Positions 24,229 through 32,581 of a DNA stretch of 42,928 nt are shown one piece after another. The DNA is taken from positions 1 through 42,928 of the forward strand of contig JANQRJ010000034.1 in NCBI GenBank assembly GCA_028284635.1, given 5' to 3'. Under the pieces are notes generated by a model, which searched no databases, was not told the origin of the DNA, and was given only the letters and a program-made list of their open reading frames with translations. The stretch's first letter is position 1. Each line of letters starts with the position of its first letter. The DNA is from Pelagicoccus sp. GTDB lineage: Bacteria > Verrucomicrobiota > Verrucomicrobiia > Opitutales > Opitutaceae. Position numbers and translations under genes: made by a program.

Positions 24229-25647
24229 ATGAACCGCTATAGAATCGCTAGTCTCTTTCTTGCTCTGGCGTCTCTCGCCTGCATTTCCTGCAACGCTGCT
24301 GAGGAATCGACCCGTCCGCCCAACATCGTCTTCATCTTCTCTGACGATCAAGGTTGGGGCGACATGGGCGTGATGGGGCACCCGCAGCTCAAGACGCCGC
24401 GCCTGGACCGCTTGGCTAGCGAGGGCACTATGCTGACCAGCTTCTATGTATCCGGCTCAGTCTGCTCCCCCAGCCGGGCGGCGATCATGACCGGCCGCTT
24501 CCCCGCCAGGGATGGGGTGCACGGGCATTTCGCTACGGCCAAGAAAAACGCGGAGCGCAAGATGCCGGACCATCTCGATCCGAGCCTGGTCACGGTGGTC
24601 GATTTGCTGCGAGAGGGTGGGTATCGGACTGGGCACTACGGCAAGTGGCATTTGGGAAGCCGACACCTTGAGGACATGCCTCAGCCAGGCGAGTATGGAT
24701 TTGATGAATACAGGATCGGGACTCTAATCGGCGACGATCCGTTTGACATCTACTCTCCCGAAGTTCGCCCGGTCGGCACCAAGAAGATCCTCGACGAGGC
24801 CATGGCCTTCATCGAGCGAAACAAGGACCAGCCCTTTTTCGTCAACGCCTGGCTCTTCGACCCGCATGCTACCTTAAATCCCTCGGAGGAACAGATTGAG
24901 CCCTACGCCCGCCTAGCTCCAGGCGACGTGCAGGACCGCGGGGCCTTGCAGGTCTACTACGGCACGGTCACGGAGATGGACCGGCAGATCGGGATCTTCC
25001 TTGATCGCCTGGATGAGCTAGGTCTCGCGGAAAACACTATCGTCATCTTCACGAGCGACAACGGCCCGGAGGACATGCATATCGCCAACGCCTCTCACAG
25101 CGGCATCGGCAGTGCCGGTCCCTTCCGCGGGCGCAAGCGTAGTATCTACGAGGGCGGCATTCGCGTGCCGTTCATCGTTCGTTGGCCTGGCCAGGCGCCT
25201 GAGGGTAGGGTGGATAATGACTCGGTCTTTGCAGGAGTGGATTTTCTGCCGACCCTTTGCGATTTGGCGGGAGTGTCCCTAGAGGACCGCGACCTGGATA
25301 TAGACGGCGAGAATCTGGCTCCGATCTTTCGCGGCCAAAGCATCGAACGAAGCAGGCCGTTGCTATGGGAGTGGCGCTGGAAGATCTGGAGCGACCCGCA
25401 TCACCGCAGTCCGATCTTGGCTATTCGCGATGGGAAATGGAAACTGCTTCTTAACCCGGACCGCAGCCGCGTCGAGCTTTACGATATCGTGGCCGATCCA
25501 GCGGAAAGCAATAACTTGTCCGGTTTCTATCCGGATGTCGTGAAGCGCCTTTCCGATATAGCGCTGGAGTGGCAAGCCGAGCTGCCGGAGGGCCCGATGC
25601 ACGAGACCGCCGGCTCCAACACCTGGCCCTGGCCGAAGGGGAAATAG
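24229..25647 (+). CDS. S1-family sulfatase 1, exported
   Basis: 472 residues with a signal peptide of about 23. The active-site motif CSPSRAAIMTGR has Cys79, which would be converted to formylglycine. Metal ligands are visible at Asp39-Asp40 (IFSDDQGWGD) and in FTSDNGPED, and GKWHLG (138-143) supplies Lys139 and His141. The C-terminal subdomain ends with DGKWKLLLNPDRSRVELYD and a DPAE-NNLS block. It removes sulfate esters from carbohydrate, probably in the periplasm. The S1 subfamily cannot be read by eye. The formylglycine-generating enzyme is not in the window. Confidence 0.95.
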   Translation: MNRYRIASLFLALASLACISCNAAEESTRPPNIVFIFSDDQGWGDMGVMGHPQLKTPRLDRLASEGTMLTSFYVSGSVCSPSRAAIMTGRFPARDGVHGHFATAKKNAERKMPDHLDPSLVTVVDLLREGGYRTGHYGKWHLGSRHLEDMPQPGEYGFDEYRIGTLIGDDPFDIYSPEVRPVGTKKILDEAMAFIERNKDQPFFVNAWLFDPHATLNPSEEQIEPYARLAPGDVQDRGALQVYYGTVTEMDRQIGIFLDRLDELGLAENTIVIFTSDNGPEDMHIANASHSGIGSAGPFRGRKRSIYEGGIRVPFIVRWPGQAPEGRVDNDSVFAGVDFLPTLCDLAGVSLEDRDLDIDGENLAPIFRGQSIERSRPLLWEWRWKIWSDPHHRSPILAIRDGKWKLLLNPDRSRVELYDIVADPAESNNLSGFYPDVVKRLSDIALEWQAELPEGPMHETAGSNTWPWPKGK

Positions 25648-25662
25648 TTTTTTCGCCCACAG

Positions 25663-25756
25663 ATCGCACAGATTTTCACAGATGAGATTTCTTTCTAAAA
25701 AAGCACACGCCCGATCTCTAAAGTTCGCCTATAATATCTGTGAAAATCTGTGCGAT
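25663..25756. repeat. Perfect 21-bp inverted repeat, CACAGAT family
   Basis: Arms 25663-25683 and 25736-25756 are exact complements made of CACAGAT-like units, with a 52-nt loop. The repeat fills the 207-bp gap between sulfatases 1 and 2. It uses the same sequence vocabulary as the inverted repeats at 11068 and 16845. Confidence 0.92.
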
Positions 25757-25854
25757 TGGACTACTTCGTAGTGACGTGTCGTCATTTCATGGCTTCGCAT
25801 TTCATTTGAGTGTCGCTTTGCTCGAAACCTCGGTAGTGGGAAAAAAAGAATTTT

Positions 25855-27543
25855 ATGTTAAAACAAATATACATTGTTGGCTTCATCTCAACGTTTTCGA
25901 CCTTTTGCAGTTTGGGTCTGTCAGGGACGGAACGCCCTAATATCCTCTTCATCCTGACGGACGATCAGGGTTACGGGGACTTGGGCGCTTACGGAAATAC
26001 CTATATAGAGACGCCGGAGATGGATCGTCTGTGGGAGGAGAGTTCGCGCTTCACGGACTTTATCGTCTCGCCAGTCTGTTCGCCCTCTCGGGCCTCGTTG
26101 ATGACTGGACGCTACAATCAGCGTACCGGCATCTGGGATACCTACGGCGGGCGGGCCCGCATGGCGAGCGACGAGGTGACGCTGGCGGAGGTCATGCGAG
26201 AGGACGGCTATCGCACCGGACTGTTCGGCAAGTGGCACCTCGGCAACAACTATCCGCTGCGTCCCATGGATCAAGGTTTCGAAACCGCTTTCGGCTGGCG
26301 AGGGACCATTGGAACCCGCCGCATCAACCCCACGCTCTATCTCGACGACGAGCCGGGCGACTATGAAGGCTTCATGACCGACATCATCTTCGACAAGTGC
26401 ATGGAGTGGATCGAAGCGCGGGCGGAAAGCGAAGAACCCTTTTTCGCCTACATGGCAACCTACCTGCCACACGATGCCCACGGCGGAGTCGTCCCGCAGA
26501 AATATCTCGACCGCTACGCTGAGGTGGATCTGCCGGAGTTCACCAAGGAAGTCTACGCCATGCTCGACAATCTCGATATGAACGTCGGCCGCTTGCTCGC
26601 GAAACTGGAGGAACTCGGGATCGCGGACAATACCATCGTTATATTCACTTCCGACAACGGCCCGCAGCAGGCCAGCTCCCGCTTCGAGGAGCGGAGCGAT
26701 CGCTACAATCTCGGCATGCGCCGCGGCAAGGGCACGGTGTACGAGGGAGGGATTCGCCTGCCTTGTTTCTTCCGCTGGCCAGGACGTTTCGAAGCGGGAA
26801 GAGACATCGACCGCATGGCGGCCCATATTGATATACTACCCACCGTACTCGAACTCTGCGGAATCTCCGTACCTGAGCAGGTAAGCATAGATGGGACGAG
26901 CTTGGCTCCGACTCTTCTCGGGGAAGCGAGTTCGCTGCCGCCGCGCATGCTTTTCGGCCAGTTGCATCGGGCGGAAATTCCTGACAAATGGACCGGCGGC
27001 TTTGCTCGGACGGAGCGCTACAAATTTGTCGCGCCCGACGAGTTCTACGATCTGCGGGAGGATCGAGCGGAAAGCCGAAACGTTGCGTCCGAACACCCCG
27101 AGCTCTTTCTCGCCTATAAAGCCGCCTACGGCCAGTGGTTCGACTCGGTGTCGCAGGACAGGGGCTTCGTGCCCTCAAGCGTCTCGGTCGGCTCGCCGTA
27201 TCAGGCCCACGTCAAGCTGGGCTGGACGAAGCGGCATTCCACTGGCTGGCCCTTGCTGGTCGAGAGCGAGGGACCCTACCGCATAACGGTCAGCGACGTG
27301 GAACCGGATCTATTCCCAGAAGGAGGAGATCTGTATCTGAAGTTCGGTGACAAGATCTTACAGGCTCCGATCAGGTCGGGAGAGACCGAGATCGTCATCG
27401 AAGAAGCCTTGCTGCCCGTCGGTGAATACAGCCTCAACCCTTGGACCGAAGGTAAGAAGCTGCCTCGCAAGGAGGAGCGCTGGATGCGCTTCTACGGCGA
27501 CTACGGCTACCGCGACGTGACTATCGAATTGCTAGCCAGATGA
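25855..27543 (+). CDS. S1-family sulfatase 2, exported
   Basis: 562 residues. The signal peptide is at about 1-24. Active-site CSPSRASLMTGR has Cys75; metal-binding Asp36-Asp37 lie in LTDDQGYGD; GKWHLG gives Lys126 and His128; FTSDNGPQQ follows later. Longer than sulfatase 1 by a beta-rich C-terminal extension of about 100 residues (from about 440). The stop overlaps the next gene (ATGA), so it heads an operon with the toroid protein and the Gfo/Idh protein. It probably desulfates the glycan handled by those partners. Confidence 0.95.
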   Translation: MLKQIYIVGFISTFSTFCSLGLSGTERPNILFILTDDQGYGDLGAYGNTYIETPEMDRLWEESSRFTDFIVSPVCSPSRASLMTGRYNQRTGIWDTYGGRARMASDEVTLAEVMREDGYRTGLFGKWHLGNNYPLRPMDQGFETAFGWRGTIGTRRINPTLYLDDEPGDYEGFMTDIIFDKCMEWIEARAESEEPFFAYMATYLPHDAHGGVVPQKYLDRYAEVDLPEFTKEVYAMLDNLDMNVGRLLAKLEELGIADNTIVIFTSDNGPQQASSRFEERSDRYNLGMRRGKGTVYEGGIRLPCFFRWPGRFEAGRDIDRMAAHIDILPTVLELCGISVPEQVSIDGTSLAPTLLGEASSLPPRMLFGQLHRAEIPDKWTGGFARTERYKFVAPDEFYDLREDRAESRNVASEHPELFLAYKAAYGQWFDSVSQDRGFVPSSVSVGSPYQAHVKLGWTKRHSTGWPLLVESEGPYRITVSDVEPDLFPEGGDLYLKFGDKILQAPIRSGETEIVIEEALLPVGEYSLNPWTEGKKLPRKEERWMRFYGDYGYRDVTIELLAR

Positions 27544-29744
27544 CCGAGAAGCTTAACAGACGGACTTCGAGTCAGGCCGAGGTCGAACTCTTAGCTCGAT
27601 GGAGCGCCTGGGCGGCGAGCCGCCTCGGAAAAGCTTGGAACGGAAAGGCTTTCTACTTCGGCAATGGCCACGATCATTGGGGAGTCCAGACCAATCAAAA
27701 GGCCTTGGCTGGTTTCGCTACCGCTGGCAGCCTCGAGGGCCGCGAAGAGTGGTTGCATATCGCTCTGAAGATGCTGCGCTTCAGCCTGGAAACCCACCTG
27801 TCTGGGACGCGTCGCCTGCTCGATGGCGGTCGATGGGGGCATACGTGGTTTAGCGTTCTCGGAGTTGAACGCATGATGCATGCGATCCCGTTGATAGAGG
27901 AGCTAGCTGCGGAATCCGACCTTGTCGGCTTGCGGACCATGCTGCTTTCGGAGGCGGACTGGTTGCTTGATCATCACCCTGTCGAGGCGGGCAAGACGGA
28001 GCGTAACGTGCCGGAGTCGAACCTGTGGAACGGCTGCCTGCTCTATCGGGTTGCGATGATGTATCCGGAAGCGAGCCGCTCGAGTCTGTATTTGGAAAAA
28101 TCATACGAGTTCATCATAAACTCGATATCCGTAGACGGCGACGCGACGAACGAAGAGCGCATCGCGGGGCAAACCATCAAGGATTGGCACGTGGGCAGCC
28201 AGTTCTTCGACAGTATGGCCCTGTATCACCATAATTATCTTAATGTGGGATACATGTATATCTGCCTATCGCATGTGGCGATTATGCATTTCTCCTGCAA
28301 GCAAATGGGATGGGAGGTTCCGGAGCCCCTCTACCGTCACGCCGAGCGGCTTTGGGATGCCTCGGCTCTTATGACTTTTCCCGATGGCAGGCTCGCGCGT
28401 ATCGGGGGCGATACGCGGGTGCGTTATTGCTATTGCCAAGACTATGCCCCGGTGGTCTGGCACCTCATGCGGGATTTGCGGCAAGACGCCTATTGTTGCC
28501 AGCTGGACCGTCGTTGGCTGGATCTCGTCGGTAAGGAAGCCGAATACAGCAGTGATGGCAGTTTCTTTGGCCGCCGCCTCGCAGAGTTGAGCGATGTCTC
28601 ATGGCTTTATCATTCCCGGCTGGAGAGCGATCGGGCGGTGTCGCTTTCCATGGCTCTGACCTGGAGTCGGCTCATAGAGGAAGAGGAAGCTAAGCAGGAA
28701 ACCCTCTCCTCTCCGCTGGAGCTTTCCGGTAGTTGGTCCGACGCCTTTCATGGAGCTTTTCTTGTACGTGGAACGAGAAGGCTAGCTTCTTGGTGCTGGC
28801 GAGCGGCGCTTCCGAATCAAGGCCTTTGCGTTCCGGTCGAAGGCAGCGACTTGGCCGAGTGGAAGCAGAACTTGACTGGAGAGATCGTTGGGAGAGGGGC
28901 TCGCAATTATCAGAAGCCTATCGAGTTCGATGGGGTGACGTTTCCTGGCGGATTCGTTACCTGGGGAACCAGCCGCCATTGCTCGGAGTTTTTCTGCAAC
29001 GAAGGGGACACCAGTCCTTTGGAAATGGCGGAGCAGTTCACCGTCGCCGCTGCGCTCCCCGATGACCGTACGATGCTGGTGGCGCAGCGTTGCGTCTCTC
29101 TCGTCACGGAAAAGGTCCAATCCGTGAAAGGGCTGTTCTGCCAGATCCAAAACGATCTCTATAACGAATCCGTTCGGCGATATTCGGATCGCGAAGGAAG
29201 TTTCGTTTCGCGCGGGGGAGATGAGGCGGAAGAATTGCGGCGGCCCATATCTGGCGATTGGGTGAATGTCGACGACCGGCTTGGCTTGGCCTCTGCCTGG
29301 AGTTCGGATCCCTGGACGCTCTATCGCCCCGCAAGCCGCCAGGTAGGCCTTAAGCCCTATCCGCATATCGACAGTCGGCCTGCCAAGGGTAATCTGCGTG
29401 CAGATGAGATTTGCGCCCCTTGCCTCCCTGACGGAGTCGACCTTGAGCAGGATGAGCTCTTGTACGATCTCGGCTTTGCTGTGTTGGCCGGATCCGACGT
29501 GGTCGAAACGGAAGCGTTCAGCAGCGAGAGCGTAGAATATAGTAAAGTTACGGATACGATGCGAGTTGTTGCATGTATTGGCGCCGATAGCCGTCGCTAC
29601 GCTTTGGTCGCCAACAGCGGCGCCGAACCTTGCTCCTGGGAATCGCCGGATAGAATCGCCCAGGCCTGGGGCGGGACGGTCGCGGAAGGCGGCCTCGCCT
29701 TGAACCTGGATTCCAAGACTGCTGCCTTGTGCCTGCTGGCCTGA
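27540..29744 (+). CDS. Uncharacterised alpha/alpha-toroid protein, candidate glycan enzyme
   Basis: 734 residues. The first ~370 residues look like repeated amphipathic helix pairs of an (alpha/alpha) toroid, with NGHDHWGVQTNQKALAGFAT, PESNLWNGCLLYRVAMMYPE, IKDWHVGSQFFDSMALYHHN and RYCYCQDYAPVVWHLMRD. The rest is beta-rich. This is the architecture of heparinase II/III-like lyases and several glycosidase families, but I do not recognise a named family. No signal peptide. Its start overlaps the stop of sulfatase 2 by four bases, and a Gfo/Idh/MocA gene begins 16 bp after it. This indicates work on a desulfated product in the cytoplasm. Confidence 0.7.
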   Translation: MTEKLNRRTSSQAEVELLARWSAWAASRLGKAWNGKAFYFGNGHDHWGVQTNQKALAGFATAGSLEGREEWLHIALKMLRFSLETHLSGTRRLLDGGRWGHTWFSVLGVERMMHAIPLIEELAAESDLVGLRTMLLSEADWLLDHHPVEAGKTERNVPESNLWNGCLLYRVAMMYPEASRSSLYLEKSYEFIINSISVDGDATNEERIAGQTIKDWHVGSQFFDSMALYHHNYLNVGYMYICLSHVAIMHFSCKQMGWEVPEPLYRHAERLWDASALMTFPDGRLARIGGDTRVRYCYCQDYAPVVWHLMRDLRQDAYCCQLDRRWLDLVGKEAEYSSDGSFFGRRLAELSDVSWLYHSRLESDRAVSLSMALTWSRLIEEEEAKQETLSSPLELSGSWSDAFHGAFLVRGTRRLASWCWRAALPNQGLCVPVEGSDLAEWKQNLTGEIVGRGARNYQKPIEFDGVTFPGGFVTWGTSRHCSEFFCNEGDTSPLEMAEQFTVAAALPDDRTMLVAQRCVSLVTEKVQSVKGLFCQIQNDLYNESVRRYSDREGSFVSRGGDEAEELRRPISGDWVNVDDRLGLASAWSSDPWTLYRPASRQVGLKPYPHIDSRPAKGNLRADEICAPCLPDGVDLEQDELLYDLGFAVLAGSDVVETEAFSSESVEYSKVTDTMRVVACIGADSRRYALVANSGAEPCSWESPDRIAQAWGGTVAEGGLALNLDSKTAALCLLA

Positions 29745-29759
29745 CTGCTTTACGCTACC

Positions 29760-30785
29760 ATGCTCAATCTCGCCATAATAGGGCTTCAGGAAGGACTTAG
29801 CGCCCTGCATGCGGCTACCCGATGTCCCTGTTGGAACATCCGAGCTCTTTGCGACCTCGATCATTCGTTGCTGGAAAAACGAAAGGCGGATTATGGGATC
29901 AATGCGTATCTGACCGATGAATACGATTCGATTCTAAGGGATCCCCGAATCGATGTTGTCGCGCTTTTCACTCCCGATCACTTGCATGCTGCCCACGCCA
30001 TCTCGGCCTTGGAAGCAGGCAAACATGTAATCCTTACCAAGCCAGTCGCTCCAGATCTGGATTCCGCCGAGAAAATCGAAGAGGCCTGCAGGCGACATCC
30101 ACGTCAGCTTTTTTTCGCGGCGCACACCAGTCGCTTCATCCCCTCGCTGATGGACCAGCGCAAGGATTGGCGAGCTGGCAAGCTCGGCGCGCTCGTCAGC
30201 ATCGAAACGTCCTACAATGCGGATAAGCGAGAGCGAGCCGTTCATCTTGGCAAGAGCTGGCCCACCTTCTCCCCCCTCCACATCTGGCTGGTCCACCCAA
30301 TCGATATAGCCCTTTGGTATCTGGGGGATGTCGAAATGGCTAGCCTAGCTGTGACTCAATCCACGCATTTCAAGAATCTCGGTTTGTCGCAACCAGACAA
30401 CTACATCGCGAGTGTGTCTAACCCAGCGGGCGTACTCGGGCTAATAAAAGGCTTCTACAGTTCTCCAGAACCAGCTATCGTGAGCTGCGTTTTGAGAGGA
30501 GAGGCCGGCTACTCAGTCGCGACCTATCCGGAGATGAGCTACCAAGCTCATTTCGATGACGGTCCTTCTATCGAAAAATCCTACGAAGCTGAGGAGAGCT
30601 ATTATTTCCCTTTTGAAGGCCGCAGCCATCATGTCGGAGAAATGCAAAACATCCTGGAAGAAGCCACTCGCTGTATCCACTCTGACATTCGACCGAGTGT
30701 TGGAATTGGAGAGGGCGCCAAGGCAGTGCGGCTTCTCGAGCAACTGCAGGATTCGATCGTAGCGGAAAGCGATGAACGACTGTAA
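29760..30785 (+). CDS. Gfo/Idh/MocA-family oxidoreductase
   Basis: 341 residues. The N-terminal Rossmann fold begins LNLAIIGLQEG, a degenerate form of GxGxxG. The usual EKP motif is LTKPVA (Lys94-Pro95), so the Glu is replaced. HPIDIALWYLG later supplies the conserved His/Asp pair. Family members oxidise or reduce sugars and inositols with NAD(P), or cleave glycosides by a redox route. Third gene of the sulfatase 2 operon. Substrate unknown. Confidence 0.9.
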   Translation: MLNLAIIGLQEGLSALHAATRCPCWNIRALCDLDHSLLEKRKADYGINAYLTDEYDSILRDPRIDVVALFTPDHLHAAHAISALEAGKHVILTKPVAPDLDSAEKIEEACRRHPRQLFFAAHTSRFIPSLMDQRKDWRAGKLGALVSIETSYNADKRERAVHLGKSWPTFSPLHIWLVHPIDIALWYLGDVEMASLAVTQSTHFKNLGLSQPDNYIASVSNPAGVLGLIKGFYSSPEPAIVSCVLRGEAGYSVATYPEMSYQAHFDDGPSIEKSYEAEESYYFPFEGRSHHVGEMQNILEEATRCIHSDIRPSVGIGEGAKAVRLLEQLQDSIVAESDERL

Positions 30786-31049
30786 TCGGCTATTTATATG
30801 AAGATGAACACTGGCGCAGTTGCTATGGGCTCTTCACCAAGCTCAATAGGCATAGCAAGGATCCTTCAGGCCTATCCGTAGTATGAGGACCAGTAACCCA
30901 CAAGTCACCAGACCGTGATAATCTTAGGACGGGGACCTCTGTCGTGAGCAATAGGAGCAAGACGCTTGAAGCGAAGCATGAGACGCGTAGGACGCGGTCG
31001 CGATTTTAGGGGTCTCGGGACCTAGTCCCAAGCTGCTTTATTTGATATT

Positions 31050-32537
31050 ATGACATCACATACTCATTCTATATCTCTGTCTCCGGTGGCAACCTTCCTT
31101 ACCGAGGCCGACGACTTTCATAACGGCGGGCGATTCGGCCCATTTCGGACGATCGATTGCTCCGGCGCCCGGGGGTTGCTGGCGGAGTCGATTCGCTCCC
31201 GCATCGAGCTGGGTGGGCTGGGGCTGAGTTCGGAGAAGGGGAGCGTCGTTTTTTGGGCGCTGCCTTTGGAAACCTTGGCGAGCCGAGGGGAGCGCCCGAA
31301 GCACGACTTGCATTTGCTGAATCCTGCTACGTATCCGCTTCTGGCGGACAGGGACTCTCAGCAGAGCTTGGGCGATGGCATCTTCAAGTTCGCTTGGGAC
31401 GGCGGATGGCACCCGCAAATGTATTTCCGCATGGAGACGGGCTTGATGATAGAGCCCATCGACGGGCGTTGGTCGCAGGCGGTGGCGACGACGAACCACA
31501 TTACGCTATACGAGCGCAGCTGGTATTGCTTTGCTCTGGTATGGAACCGTTCGGAGAACCGCTACGCCGTCTACGCCAATGGGGTGCGCATCGCTATAAA
31601 TAATGCCTTCCCCGATCCATCGGGAACGATAACCGCTTCCGACGGCTCGATCGACACGCTGTTTAGCGGGCATCCCTGCTTCGCGTTCCGCGACTTTCGT
31701 TTTTTCGATCAGGATTTGGACGAGGCGGCGATCAGTTCTTTGACGGAAAGCGGGGGCCTGGCTGATCCTGAAGAGACCAAGCGCTTGAAACGCCTCTGCG
31801 AGGGAGAGGGCCTAGAGCCGTTCTCGTTTACTCCCGAGGCTGACTGGAGCTGCCGCTGGCAGCTCTCGCTGCGAGAGCCCGAGCATTTGGATCGCTTCTA
31901 CGTGCAAGGAAACCAACAAGCGCCCCGCATCGTGGAAGAGGGCTTGTTGATCGAGACGCCTTACATCGACCAGCCCATGCGCTATTACAAGCATGACGAC
32001 GTGAATCAGGTCTACCTTTGGACCCACGAACGATTCCAAGGAGATCTGTATTTGAAATTTCAATTCAAGCCGCTCGTCCATGGCGGCTTGAGTTTGCTTT
32101 GCCTGCAAGCAAGCGGCATGCAGCGGGAGGACTTTATGGCTGACTATCCTTTGCGTACTTCCGGTAGCATGGCCACTGTGCACTTGGAGGACGTGCGTAA
32201 CTACCACTGGGAGTTCTTCCGCGAAATGAACGATACCCGCAACGACCGGGCGTCTCACGGGTTGATAAAGAATCCTTGGCTCCATCCTCTGGCCTTCGCA
32301 TGCCTACCCGGCTTGATCGCCTTGAAAGAGTGGCATAGCTTGGAGTTTCTGCAGGAAGGCTCTTGCCTGAGGGGAGCGATCGACGGGATGGAGCTGTTTA
32401 ACGTTACCGATTCGCCGACCAACAACAACGGCCCCATCCTCGACTGCGGCCGCATCGCCCTGCGCTGCATGATCCGCAGCAAGATCCTCTACAGAAACCT
32501 CGAGATCTGGAACCGGGAGAAATTTTCGAGTCAGTAG
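31050..32537 (+). CDS. LamG-like plus DUF1961 two-domain protein
   Basis: 495 residues with two concanavalin-like halves. Residues 1-240 resemble a LamG/laminin-type jelly-roll (SVVFWALPLE, WYCFALVWNRSENRYAVYAN, FRDFRFFDQDLDEAAISSL). Residues 260-490 match DUF1961 (Pfam PF09224), the family of Bacillus YesU: YYKHDDVNQVYLWTHERFQG, NYHWEFFREMNDTRNDR, and the ending ILYRNLEIWNR. YesU lies in a rhamnogalacturonan locus, which supports a role in pectin-like or acidic glycan use. No signal peptide. No catalytic residues assigned. The 264-bp gap before it shows nothing I recognise. Confidence 0.75.
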   Translation: MTSHTHSISLSPVATFLTEADDFHNGGRFGPFRTIDCSGARGLLAESIRSRIELGGLGLSSEKGSVVFWALPLETLASRGERPKHDLHLLNPATYPLLADRDSQQSLGDGIFKFAWDGGWHPQMYFRMETGLMIEPIDGRWSQAVATTNHITLYERSWYCFALVWNRSENRYAVYANGVRIAINNAFPDPSGTITASDGSIDTLFSGHPCFAFRDFRFFDQDLDEAAISSLTESGGLADPEETKRLKRLCEGEGLEPFSFTPEADWSCRWQLSLREPEHLDRFYVQGNQQAPRIVEEGLLIETPYIDQPMRYYKHDDVNQVYLWTHERFQGDLYLKFQFKPLVHGGLSLLCLQASGMQREDFMADYPLRTSGSMATVHLEDVRNYHWEFFREMNDTRNDRASHGLIKNPWLHPLAFACLPGLIALKEWHSLEFLQEGSCLRGAIDGMELFNVTDSPTNNNGPILDCGRIALRCMIRSKILYRNLEIWNREKFSSQ

Positions 32538-32581
32538 CTTTGGGACCTGGCCTCGAGATATTTTCTAAGCTCCCATCGAGT

